Origin: Blastocystis sp. Blastoise
Taxonomy: Eukaryota > Sar > Bigyra > Opalinata > Blastocystidae
NCBI GenBank assembly: GCA_039096225.1
Contig: JBBPEB010000028.1
Location: 838,501 to 902,500 of the forward strand
Length of the DNA: 64,000 nucleotides
Reading direction: 5' to 3'
The number at the start of each line of letters is the position of its first letter. Position 1 is the first letter of the stretch. Made by a program: the position numbers and the translations under genes. This document shows, piece after piece, positions 25,296 to 35,979 of the stretch. The notes beneath the pieces are model-generated. The model worked only from the letters and a program-made list of their open reading frames with translations. It did not search any database and had not been told where the DNA came from.

Positions 25296-25670
25296 TTTGT
25301 TTTCAATATCATCATGTGTACTATCTGTATTTTTAGTAGTCTTATAGATTTATTCTGATATAGCTTTCTTTATTATATATTTTATTATTTTTTTGTATTG
25401 ATTTATTTTATTTAGTTGTTTTTTTAATCAAAGAAGTTTTATCTTGTTATAGAAATGTTTATGATTTGCTGAAAGCAAAGAAGCTAATGAGTATTCAAGA
25501 AAACAATAAAAATAATAAACAAAAAATAGAACTTTTAAAAGAGGGAAAAAGACCCTATCAGTAAGGCGTGAGTGACAGTATTCGTGATTAATTTATAGAA
25601 AAGTTTATAAGAATTGAAATAATCATAAAAATCGAAAAATGAGAAAAATAGATGAATTTAAATAGCATTA
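25296..25670. other. Intergenic interval, no gene seen
   Basis: About 375 bp between two genes on the same strand. It must hold the 3' end of the Asn/Ser-rich gene and the promoter of the SWC5 gene. Nothing else is recognised. Confidence 0.55.
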
Positions 25671-26814
25671 ATGGATAATAATGATATAGAAAGAGATACT
25701 ACGCCTACTTCTGAAGAAGAAGATGAGGATTTTGTAAGAATAGTCTCTATTAATGAGTAATTTATGTGTAGACAGCTGAATTAGATGAGCCGGCAGGACA
25801 ATTATATGTCACAACAAGAAGTGGTAAAGGTCACGAGGAAGGTGAGACAAAAATTGATCCTATTTCAAGTGAACGAAAAATGAAAGCGTTAGCATTTCTT
25901 AACGATATGCTTGAGGAATCATATCAACCTGTGGATCCTATTAAAAGAAAAGCAGAATTGGGAACAAATTGGAAAGACATCATGGTTCCTGAGAAGAAAA
26001 AGAAAATGGATTCAGCAACTGATGGAAAAGAAACAGATCAGCATCAGAATACAATTAAGCCAAATGAAAATATAACAAAGAACGAAGAAGAAACGAAGAA
26101 ATTAGATAATGATAAAGAAGAAGAAGAAGATCGTAAGATGGAAATTCGTCGATTAGCAGCAGAAGTATTAGCAAATAATAAAACTGTAGTAACTACAAAA
26201 AAAGTTAAATTTGCTGGTCAAGAGATTATGTATATATTAATAGAATTATGGAATGATTCATAAATAATAGTATTATGATTTATTTAAATGAAAATACTTA
26301 GAATATTTTTTTTTTATAAATATATATAAATATAGTGTAGAGAATGATAGTAAACCCGCTGAAGTATCAACTTTAGATACATTATTATCAAATATATCAG
26401 AAAAGAAGTCTATTTCTACTATTGAAAAGACATCTTATGATTGGGAGAAATATAAAAAAACAAGTGGCGACAAAGATGAAGTAGAAAAATCAAAATTAAA
26501 TGGGTATATAGTTAGTTGTTTTTATTATATATTTATTATATTTTTATTATATTTATTATATATTTATTATATTTTTATTATATAAAATAAATTTTTTATT
26601 ATATTTTTTATTATATTTTTATTATATTTTTATTATATTTTTATTATATATTTATTATATTTATTATATATTTAATTATTGTTTTTTCTATAGTTTTATT
26701 GAAAAACAAGAATTCTTAAATAGGGTAGATCAACGTAGATATGAAAAAGAAAGGGTAGAAAAAGAAAAAGAACGATATAAAAGAGAATTACAAACTATGA
26801 AAAACAAAAATTAA
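25671..26814 (+). CDS. SWC5/CFDP1 (Bucentaur) subunit of the SWR1 chromatin remodeller
   Basis: SWC5 proteins help the SWR1/SRCAP complex exchange H2A for H2A.Z in nucleosomes. Four exons: 25671-25733, 25772-26229, 26336-26503, 26694-26814; 270 codons with TAA. The start is an ATG followed by an acidic N-terminus (TSEEEDEDF), as in the family, where an acidic patch binds histones. The middle is Lys/Glu-rich and probably disordered. The C-terminal BCNT-C domain is clear: SYDWEKYKKTSGDKDEVEK, then NGFIEKQEFLNRVDQRRYEKE, matching the conserved W-x-x-[FY]K ... GY-EKQ-FL-RVD-R order. This domain is diagnostic. Intron 3 is built of TATTTTTAT units. Confidence 0.92.
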
Positions 26815-27193
26815 TTCATTTAGATGTTGTACTCTATATTTTAACTTTCTACAATTGTGGTTAACTTGTTTATGTTGCTAAATTTATGATTAATGAAACA
26901 ATAATGAAAAATGGTTTTTTGTTCATTTGATAAATATCATGATTATACTATTATTTAACTTTGTATTATATTTGATTTCGTTTAAATTACTTTAAACAAT
27001 ATGAATATAAATAATTAATCAATATAGAAAAAGTATTCAATAAAAAAAAGAAAAGAAAAAAATTAAATTTATTTTATTTTCATTTTCATTCATTTTAAAA
27101 TATAGCATCAGAATTTTATTCAGATTCATATCTGCAAGCTTCTTTATTTAATAAAAGATAACCCTTAGAACAGAATTTGTTGCAATTAAGCAA
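26815..27193. other. Intergenic interval, no gene seen
   Basis: About 380 bp between two plus-strand genes, very AT-rich, with no coding or RNA features recognised. Confidence 0.55.
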
Positions 27194-28156
27194 ATGTTTT
27201 CTGGACTTCATATTGTTTCTACTGATTTTGATGCAACTCAAATTGTATAGTTATAATGAATATATTAAAGCTATTTTTATTAGGAAACATTAAAAAAGAA
27301 TGTTGAAGATAATGGAGGTGAATATTGTGGAACACTTTCAACCAACACAACTCATCTAGTCGTTGCTAAATCTGGTTCAAATAAATTTTTAGTATAAAAA
27401 GAGCATATCTTTATGATGATAATCTCATTTTTCATTTAAATAGGTAGCAATGAAATATCAGATTCCAATTGTTACAATAGAATGGATAGATGACTGTATT
27501 AAGCATAAGAAACTCGTTGATATTAATTCCTATAAACCGCCATTATTCTATAAATTATATTTTACAACCACTGGAGCTAATGCAGGTATGAAATATATTT
27601 ATCTATATTCATAATGATTTTATAGTGAATATTTATTGTAAAATTTATTATATATTATGTTTATTATTATTATATTATTATTATTATATATATATAGAGG
27701 AGATAGCAGTTATTCAGAGATCTATCGTAGCAGAAGGAGGTATATATGACGCCAGATTATTATATGGAAAAACAGATCTATTGCTGATTTGTAACGGTAA
27801 TGTTGACAGTCAAAAAGCAAAATGGGCACGTGCACATCAACTTCTTTCTGTTCCATTAGAATGGATGACAACCTGTATTCAAAAAGGAAGTATATAATAT
27901 ATATTAATATATATATATATATATATATGTTGAATAGTTTATTTGGATCCCAATTTATTTCCTTTAAATCAATCTCAAGATTCCCGTGGGAATGGGAATG
28001 TTTCTATTACGAAGAATTCAAATGGCTGCCTTGAAATACCATCTTTAGAAACAAATATAGGTATATATATTTTATTATTTTTATATTTTTTAATATTCAT
28101 ATATATATATATATATATAGAAGTTTTTACTCCACCAAAACAAGAAACTAGTGATA

Positions 28157-28200
<44 letters not shown>

Positions 28201-28449
28201 TATATATATTGTTTATAGATATTGTAAACAAGTATATAAACCAAGTGTCCAAAGTTGATAGTCATAATAATTCAAAAGATATATCTATGACACTCTCCAC
28301 GTTATTAGTTGCTAAGAACATTGTTTCGAAACCCCCTCAATCCGTGTCTTCTTCCCCTCGTCCCCCTCCATTGTGTTCCCTTATTCAGAACACAATTATA
28401 GCTAAAGAAACAGAATTAGCATTCAAAGATAATAATAATAATAATAATG

Positions 28450-28495
<46 letters not shown>

Positions 28496-28775
28496 TAATA
28501 ATATTTCAGATGATAATAATAACACTCTACTAAAACGATCGTCTACGTCATCATTACACTCGTATTCCCACGGGAATCGGACACTTTCTACAGCAATTAA
28601 TTCCTCTCAGCCAAAGCAAACTACGTCTTTAGATTCCCGCGGTTCTCCTACACTTCCCAAGTTATTTTTCTCTCCTCCTCCTGATTATTTCTTTACAGGT
28701 TGTGTCTTTTATTTCCAAGGAGACTCTATATGGAAATCGAAATATAATATTATCATTATGAATCAGGGAGGAATG

Positions 28776-28837
<62 letters not shown>

Positions 28838-30877
28838 TTGGATATTTTATGTCCTTGTGTAACCCATATAATTGTCCAATCAAAAGAGTCCTTTTTTAAT
28901 ATTTCAAAACAGATTCGAACGCTAACAATGATGCCCTTACATGATCATTTCTTTAAAGAGAATTATATTGATGATTGTGTCTCTAAACAAAAATTATTAT
29001 CTCCAGACAAACAATATTATTGGAGAGAAGGATTATTTGGAGGGATTCTCTTTATGGTGTTTCCCTTTGCACGTGATACAGATAAAGTGACACAAATTAT
29101 TACTGCGAATAGTGGTGTCACTATTCCCTATATTCCTGAAGATTCCCGTGGGGAGGATACTCCTCATTATGATTATATAGTCTGTCCTAATAGTGTAGAT
29201 ACAGATATATATAAAGACAAAAAATCAGTTTCTGTTCGATGGTTAAGAGAATGTATCGAAAAGAGTAAAATAATATCTATTGATGATAGTCCTCTTTTTA
29301 AACCTATGGCGCCAATATTAACCGGGAAATCGATATGTATTAGTGGATTAGAACGAAAAGAAAAAATATTCCTTGAAAAAATGATCGTGTATATATATAT
29401 ATATATATATTTGTGTAATATATTGTTTTATTATCCTAATATTCAATTATATATATATATAATTTATGTATATATCTATGATAATATTATTCTATATATA
29501 TATATATATAGAAGTATGAGAGGTTCTGTATGTCCTTCTATTCTTCCTTCTACATCACTATTAATCGCTGGAAATATATATACACAGAAAGTGAAACAAG
29601 CCACTAGCTCTTCTATTCCTATTGTTAATAAACAATATATTCTAGATATTAATATACATTTATATATATTATATATATTATTATATATATTATTACATAT
29701 TAGTATCTATTATCTATTATATATATATATATAGTCCTCTTTATTACCCTATGATGAGTATCACGTGACATTCGATACAATAGACACAAATGACCCTGTA
29801 TATATATATATATAAATAACTATATATATAGATTGAAAATACAATGTCTATGCCTACAAAAGAAAGTATTCATTATATATAATAATACATATAATATAAA
29901 ATAATATTTATATATATGTATATAGATAAAGCAAGACCGTTATTACCTCTTCAAACTGATTTTTCTGCAGTTCCCCACGGGAATCTGTCTCCCTATAAAT
30001 CACCCCTCTCTTTTCCTTCTCCCCAAAATACCGATATTACAAATAGTCCTATAACCGCGGGAATCAGTGAGGATCAAGAGATATCCAATCGCATTCAGAG
30101 ATTGATTGACGCGAATACAAATCCTCAAAAGAATCAAAACAACGATATGTCTAAAGAAAATAATTCTATAAATAAAGTAGATAAACAAGTAGAAAACTCT
30201 CCTTCAAAAATCAGACCGTTTCAGATTGATTTCAGTCATATGAATTCTTCTTCTTATGTATATACTGATTTAGAAAAAGAAAATCGAAAGATGAAAAGTG
30301 TTTCGACAGTGGAAACAAATAGTGTTTCTTCTAAAGATACTATGTCTGTAGAGAAATCCAATTCTGTTGATCGAGTATCTGTCTCTTCTGATTCTCATCA
30401 TAACCGCGGGAATAATGCAGGCTCTATTGTAGACATCACTCATAATGGTATATATAATAGTAATACTATTGTTATGATTATTAGTTAATACTTATGTATA
30501 CTTATTAAGTCTATATATATATATATATAGAAGATAGTGAGATAGAATTTGAAGAAGGAATTGAGGACATATCAAAAGATATTACTATGAATCGATTCTC
30601 TTTAGATACATTGAAACAAACAATCATGAATAATACACGAATCTCTAGTTCTAAAGATGATATTCCCGCGGGAATAAATCAATTCGTAGAGATTCTTGAT
30701 GAGAATTCCATGAATGAATTGAAAGAAAACGAAAAAGGAAAACAAAAAGAAAACGAAAAAGAATTGACAAAGAAGAAAAGGGGAAGACCTAAAACAAAGT
30801 ATATAGAGTTATATATAGTTATATATAGTTATATATATATATATAGAAAACAAGTCATAAAAAAGAAAGGAAAATAA
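27194..30877 (+). CDS. Multi-BRCT protein, TopBP1/Dpb11/Rad4-like
   Basis: Fourteen exons: 27194-27244, 27284-27391, 27444-27585, 27698-27889, 27938-28060, 28121-28156, 28219-28774, 28837-29388, 29512-29647, 29735-29797, 29832-29865, 29926-30447, 30531-30798, 30847-30877. BRCT units: MFSGLHIVSTDF to IPIVTIEWIDDCIKHKKL; a second around GGIYDARLLYGKTD to VPLEWMTTC; after an Asn-rich linker, a third (GCVFYFQGDSIWKSK to YIDDCV); a fourth (LFGGILFMVFPF to SVRWLRECIEKSKI); and a fifth (LTGKSICISGLERKEK to YILD). The C-terminus ends with an AT-hook (KKRGRPKTK). TopBP1/Dpb11 scaffolds replication initiation and checkpoint signalling through phosphopeptide-binding BRCT pairs, and the closely spaced first two BRCTs fit that family. 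Oddities: intron 28775-28836 has donor GTCGAT, and intron 29648-29734 begins AT rather than GT. The exons carry eight copies of a GC-rich palindrome. Confidence 0.8.
27980..30675. repeat. Eight dispersed copies of a GC-rich 14-bp palindrome in the BRCT gene
   Basis: Copies of ATTCCCGCGGGAAT or close variants lie at 27980-27993, 28564-28577, 28633-28646, 29142-29155, 29971-29984, 30051-30064, 30400-30413 and 30662-30675 (the last is the perfect palindrome). All are in exons. They encode different peptides according to frame (DSRGN, YSHGN, DSRGS, DSRGE, VPHGN, ITAGI, NRGN, IPAGI), so the conservation is of DNA, not protein. They are the most GC-rich spots of a gene that is otherwise very AT-rich. 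Confidence 0.85.
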
Positions 30878-31312
30878 AAATATAGAAAAAATAGGATATA
30901 ATAATATCATATATCGTACACGTGTTATAAATAGAAAAATAATATATTCACATGATTGTTATGTTTTGATTAGTGTATATGTTTATATAAAGTTAAAAAA
31001 ATATGTTTATACTAAATGAAATGAAAGAAAGAATTTTTAAAGTCATTTTTTGGAATAATATCTCTTTTTGTTAACGAGTTATTCACAAGTTTATATAACA
31101 TTAAAATAGAAAAAAAAATAGTATTAGATTTGTGTTTTGACATAGAAATAACGTATTAAAAAAGTGAATTATTGAGTTAGTAGCTTACTAATAAAATGGT
31201 TTCAATATATATAAATAATTGTCTATTTCAAGCAATACATATATAAGAATAAACAAATTTATAAAAATATGAATTAAACACAAAAAAAATATATTAATAT
31301 ATAAAAATATAA
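30878..31312. other. Intergenic interval between convergent genes
   Basis: About 435 bp between the ends of the BRCT gene (plus) and the Rpn13 gene (minus). It should contain both 3' untranslated regions and poly(A) signals. No other feature is seen. Confidence 0.55.
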
Positions 31313-32958
31313 TTATTCTTGAATAACTGTCTTCTTTTCTTCTGTTTGATCTTTTTTGGGTTCTTGAGAGGGCGTTGTTGTTGTGTTTTCCTTTTCTAAT
31401 TCTTTTGATATCTTTTCATATATAGAATATATATATCCATTCGCAGCTATATATAGAGATATAGATAATATATATATATATATAGTTATATATATATAGT
31501 TATATATATATATACAACCAGGATGCTCTTTTGACATATTTAAATCATACTTTAACTATACATATAGTTATATATATAGTTATATATATAGTTATAAATA
31601 TATTTATAAATATAGTTAAAAAAAGTTATATATATAGTTATATATATAGTTATATATATAGTTATAAATATATATATAAATATAGTTATAAATATATTTA
31701 TAAAAATAGTTAAAAAATAGTATAAAAAATGTTATAAAAAATAGTTATAAAAAAAGTTATAAATATAGTTATAACTATACGAATGATTTGCACGTGCAGC
31801 AGTTCATCATGAGTGATATCGTATTAATAGAACGATTGAAGGCATATTGAAACTTGGGATTTTTTATCTATATATATATATATATATTAATAGGTATAAT
31901 AGTAAAAAAATAAAATAATTATAAACATAAAAAGTAAACAAAAATATATATAATAAAAAAATAATATTTACTAAGCTTCTAAATTTATCGGGTGTTCTGT
32001 ATTTCTCTGGTATATAGTTTATAAGTGATGACACAAGTGCGTCATCCGCATTCTGTAAATACTTCATAATCTATATATATATATATTTCAAATACTATTA
32101 TTTAATGTATATAAAACTAATATATATATAATAAAAGAATATTAATTTTATTATATTCACTACATACATCGTTTCTTTCCATATAAGAAGATAAATGAAA
32201 AGGGATCGATAATATACTTACGTCTAGTGAACCGTTTCTATATATATATACATATATATACATAATAATAATACTATTTACAATAATTCAATATAATATT
32301 TTATATTAATATCCATGATATTTTAATGAATAATAATATAATATCTATTAATATATACGTATATAATCTCGATAATTCACCAGAAATAAACGAAGCGCAT
32401 CGATTTATCATATTCTTATTTGCTTCCTGTAAAAAACATATATATGTAAATAAGAATATATAAATATATATAAAAACATATAATAAATATATACTTGACT
32501 CCAAAAGAAATAAGGATGATTATCACAATAGAATGGCTTGCAACGAAGAACAAAAATACCACGATCAGCATCATACTAAAAAATTATGTTATAATCAATA
32601 ATTGAAAAATCAATAAGAAACACGTATATAATATTTATAAATATATACAATTGAAAAGTCATGATTTGATTCAAGATTTATGGTCTAAAAATAATTAGAT
32701 TGAAACAAAGACGATATATACAAGTTCGACTTGGTTTGTTTTGCTATTTATCCACAAAAGAAAGAGTCTTATATTGTTGCTGGATAAATCCATTTGAAGC
32801 CTTTTGTTTTTGGTGAAACATAACTGAAGAACTCCATTATCTGACAAACATTTGACTTCTATTTTTCTATCTGGCTTATTTACAATTTCAGCTCTTCCAC
32901 ATTTCATGGAAAACAGAACATTTAAATTATTATCAATTGAATTATGTCTACTAAGCAT
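31313..32958 (-). CDS. Proteasomal ubiquitin receptor Rpn13/ADRM1, divergent
   Basis: Rpn13 sits on the 26S proteasome, binds ubiquitin with its N-terminal Pru domain and binds the deubiquitinase UCH37 with its C-terminal DEUBAD. Nine exons: 32958-32722, 32684-32649, 32575-32495, 32426-32359, 32237-32222, 32070-31972, 31867-31781, 31555-31516, 31446-31313; 266 codons with TAA and all junctions GT-AG. The Pru-like part runs VLFSMKCGRAEIVNKPDRK, a central variable region, then YDADRGIFVLRCKPF and the telling FFWSQEANKN (family FFWMQE). The DEUBAD-like part is DALVSSLINYIPEKYRTPDKF then NPKFQYAFNRSINTISL, matching LLPYLPE ... SPQFQQAL. Sequence conservation is low and the assignment rests on the order of the two domains. 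The intron at 31556-31780 is a tandem array of ATAGTTATATAT-like units. UCH37 binding is inferred from the family only. Confidence 0.72.
31556..31780. repeat. ATAGTTATAT-type tandem array in an Rpn13 intron
   Basis: Irregular array of 10-14-bp units (atatatagtt, ataaatatag, aaaaaagtta) filling the intron before the eighth Rpn13 exon and echoed in the next intron (31447-31515). Confidence 0.7.
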
Positions 32959-33256
32959 AGTATGTAGTTAATATATAAAGATGGTGATAATAAATTGGAT
33001 ATTTCCAAAAAAAATAATTTGAAAAAAAATTTAGAAAAATTTCGTGGTTTGTGGAAAGTCTTTTCTTTATAATAATACAATTATCTAAAATTCTTTTAAA
33101 TATACTCTTTGTAAAATTTAGTATATGAATTTGTTGTATAGAACTTCAAAAACGATATATGATGAAAGGAGACAAAACGCATTACAAAATTTCTATAGCC
33201 ACCTATGAAAAATCTAGTATATTTCAAGTTCATAAAGAAACAAATAATAATTCAGT
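32959..33256. other. Short intergenic interval
   Basis: 298 bp between the start of Rpn13 and the end of GET3, both on the minus strand. It should hold the Rpn13 promoter. No further feature is recognised. Confidence 0.5.
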
Positions 33257-34713
33257 TTATAGTTCATCTACACTCACCATTTCTCCATGCTCTTCAGGAT
33301 TATATCTATAAATAAATAAATAAATATATATATAAATATATATATATAAAATAATATAAATAAAAAATAAATAAATAAAATAATTAATAGATACTCTTCA
33401 ATAAGATTTGTAGAGAATCGTTCGATAGTTTCGGGTCCACGAACTTCTTCACATAGTTCGGGAATCATAACTATATGATAATCACTAAATAAATCAATAA
33501 TTTGATTAATATATTTATCTTGTATCTTTCTTCTAGCTAAACATTTCTTACAAATACAATCTTTATCAGGGAATAAGATTTGATTTACAACAATAGAATT
33601 TACATCCATTTTATATTTTTGTAAAGCTTGTACTAATCGTTCTGTTTCATAAACACTTAAGAATTCAGGTATACAGACACAAATAAATGTAGTTTCTTTA
33701 GGATTTGTAAAACGAACAGATACTTGTTCAATATTTGCTTTCATTTTATTAATTGATTCTGTTATATTTGGTCTGGCGGCATCTCCTTCCGGCATTAAAG
33801 ACATCACCTATAGATAGATAGGTAGATAAATAGACAAATATATTATAATGTGTATTGTAGTTATATAATTATTATTCTATTAATTTATAAAATAGAATAC
33901 TAAGAATAGATTAAAAAGAATAATAAAATTTATAATAATAATATAAAAATAATAATAATAGCATAGAATACAATATACTTGATTGATGATCCCTCCAAAA
34001 GAGTCAGTTAGAGATCCGATAGTATCAAAGCTCTTCTCGAGCATGGAGGGGAACCCAATTAATCGAAGTGTATGGCCAGTGGGAGCTGTATCAAATACTA
34101 CTATATCATAATCCATCTTCTGTACTTGTTGCATCAACTCTGAAAACGATAATGCTTCATCAATACCTATTGAAATAGGAATAGAATTATATTAATGTAA
34201 TTATATTAACATAATAATATAATTATATTATTATAATAATAGAATAAAAATATAATAAAACAAAAATATAATAGAATATAACATACCTGGTAAAGAATTT
34301 GTGATTTCATTTAACAAGGAAGATGCTTTTGAGGATGTTTCGCTACTTACGGAAGAATTATTAAATAATAATTTTGAAAAGTCTATGAATTTAAATAATA
34401 AACAACAGAAAAATATATATATACCTTTTTCTGGATTGCTTTCAATCTCCATACACGATAAATTCTTAAAACCATTGACTAATGTAGGTTTATTCGTAAA
34501 TTTTTGTTTGAATGCATCACTTAAGTTATGCGCAGGATCTGTAGAAACAATCAACACACTCTTATGAGTTTTAGCGAGTTGAGTACCTAAAGAACAAGAA
34601 GTGGTTGTCTTACCAACACCTCCTTTGCCTCCAACAAAAATCCATTTCAAATCTTTTGAGTTTACAATATGTTTTAAAGTAGGCTCAGGAAATTCAAGTG
34701 TCTCGTTCTCCAT
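33257..34713 (-). CDS. GET3: GET3/ASNA1 ATPase, tail-anchored protein targeting
   Basis: GET3 is the cytosolic homodimeric ATPase that carries tail-anchored membrane proteins to the endoplasmic reticulum receptor. Five exons: 34713-34425, 34382-34287, 34166-33979, 33807-33395, 33305-33257; 345 codons with TAA, the usual length (about 340). Motifs in order: deviant Walker [17 protein letters not shown], switch [11 protein letters not shown], switch [18 protein letters not shown], the FGGII segment, the zinc-binding CICKKC that holds the dimer together, and a C-terminal NPEEHGE. The intrinsic signature Lys of the P-loop (GGKGG) distinguishes it from other NTPases. Only one ArsA domain is present, as in eukaryotic GET3. 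The first intron lies just after the switch I exon and is short. All junctions are GT-AG. Confidence 0.97.
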
Positions 34714-35979
34714 TTATCAATAATTTATAATCAATTTATATTCTTTTAATAGAAGTATTTTCTAAAAATTCTTTTTTGAAACTTCTGTTTTTATGGGGAA
34801 ATAATGATTTGTAACTGATAATGAGAAATGAATCACTATTATGTTGTTTTCTTTTCTATATTATGATTTTATTGCTATTATTAAGATTTATATAGGTATT
34901 TCTGCATATTTATGAATTCAATGATGTGTATAAGCTTTTATTAGTAGTGGAAGTATGCAAAATTATGATGATTTCATTTTAAACGCAATAATAATGTCTA
35001 ATGAAGTAGTATGATGCATAAAAACGAACTATTCTATGCATATGCATTAAATACAAATTAAAATAAACTCTTAAAGAAAAACAAATGTCTTGAAATGTAT
35101 GTTTTTAATAATTTATATACTATTCCTTTTTATATAGGTTATCAATGATTTATAATCAAGGAATTCTTATTCCTCTATTCTTTATCTTGAATAATTATAG
35201 ATACAATATATACTTCAAATAAAATTTCATTAAATCATCTTTTAAATATACAAAAAAAAGTTAAAAAATCAATTACACTCCTATTTCTATTCTTCTTGTT
35301 ATTCTCGCATATTTGAATATTAATTACTCTTATAAACTGTCTTATTCCATGTATACTGCTTATATCATCCATTACACTAATAATTACTTTGAAATCCTTC
35401 ATAAAACAATAATTCAGTGCTTTCTATGAACAAATCTCTTCTTTAATTATGGTTTCACAGATCCTAAACCATTACCTAAATACCTCTTTATAAACATTGA
35501 GAACACTTTATACACATTTTTTACAAATTATACAATATATTGATTATTAAATGATCCAATCGTATTTCAATCGATATCCCATGACATATATAATAGAATC
35601 TATAATTTGTATACATCAGCAAGGCCACTGACCACAGCTTCAGCTTTCAATTCATCGTATTTCATCATTTTCAAGCATTTTATATCCTCTACTTACTTTA
35701 CAGAATACTAAATACGTATAAATAACGAATATTAACACATAATTCATTTAAAAACGATATCTTTGACTAAAAATTACTAAATTAATAAAAAATAATAATA
35801 ATACCGATGATCAACGGGAATACTGTTATAAGTAGCAGTTTTTTTCTTTATAAACACGGATAATTCAATTTGAAAAAAATTCTTATAAAAAATAAAATAA
35901 TCGGGAATATTACTCTCCATTCTTCATTTCGTCTTTTAAGCTTCTTGAAAAGGTAATAGGTTCTTGAATACTCTGAGAA
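34714..35979. other. Divergent intergenic region, no gene seen
   Basis: About 1.27 kb between the starts of GET3 (minus) and the ERMP1-like gene (plus). Both promoters must lie here. A half-copy of the GC motif (ATCAACGGGAATA) occurs at 35810-35822, about 160 bp before the plus-strand start, and a weaker one (ATCGGGAATATT) near 35901. No RNA gene or coding frame is seen. Confidence 0.55.

Noticed and set aside
28157-28218. IYIYIY peptide stretches as coding
   Set aside because: They are translations of TA runs in introns. GT-AG removal gives continuous homologous protein in nearly every case.
27980-30675. DSRG(N/S/E) as a repeated protein motif
   Set aside because: The underlying DNA palindrome is translated in other frames elsewhere (IPAG, PHGN, NRGN), so the repetition is at the DNA level.
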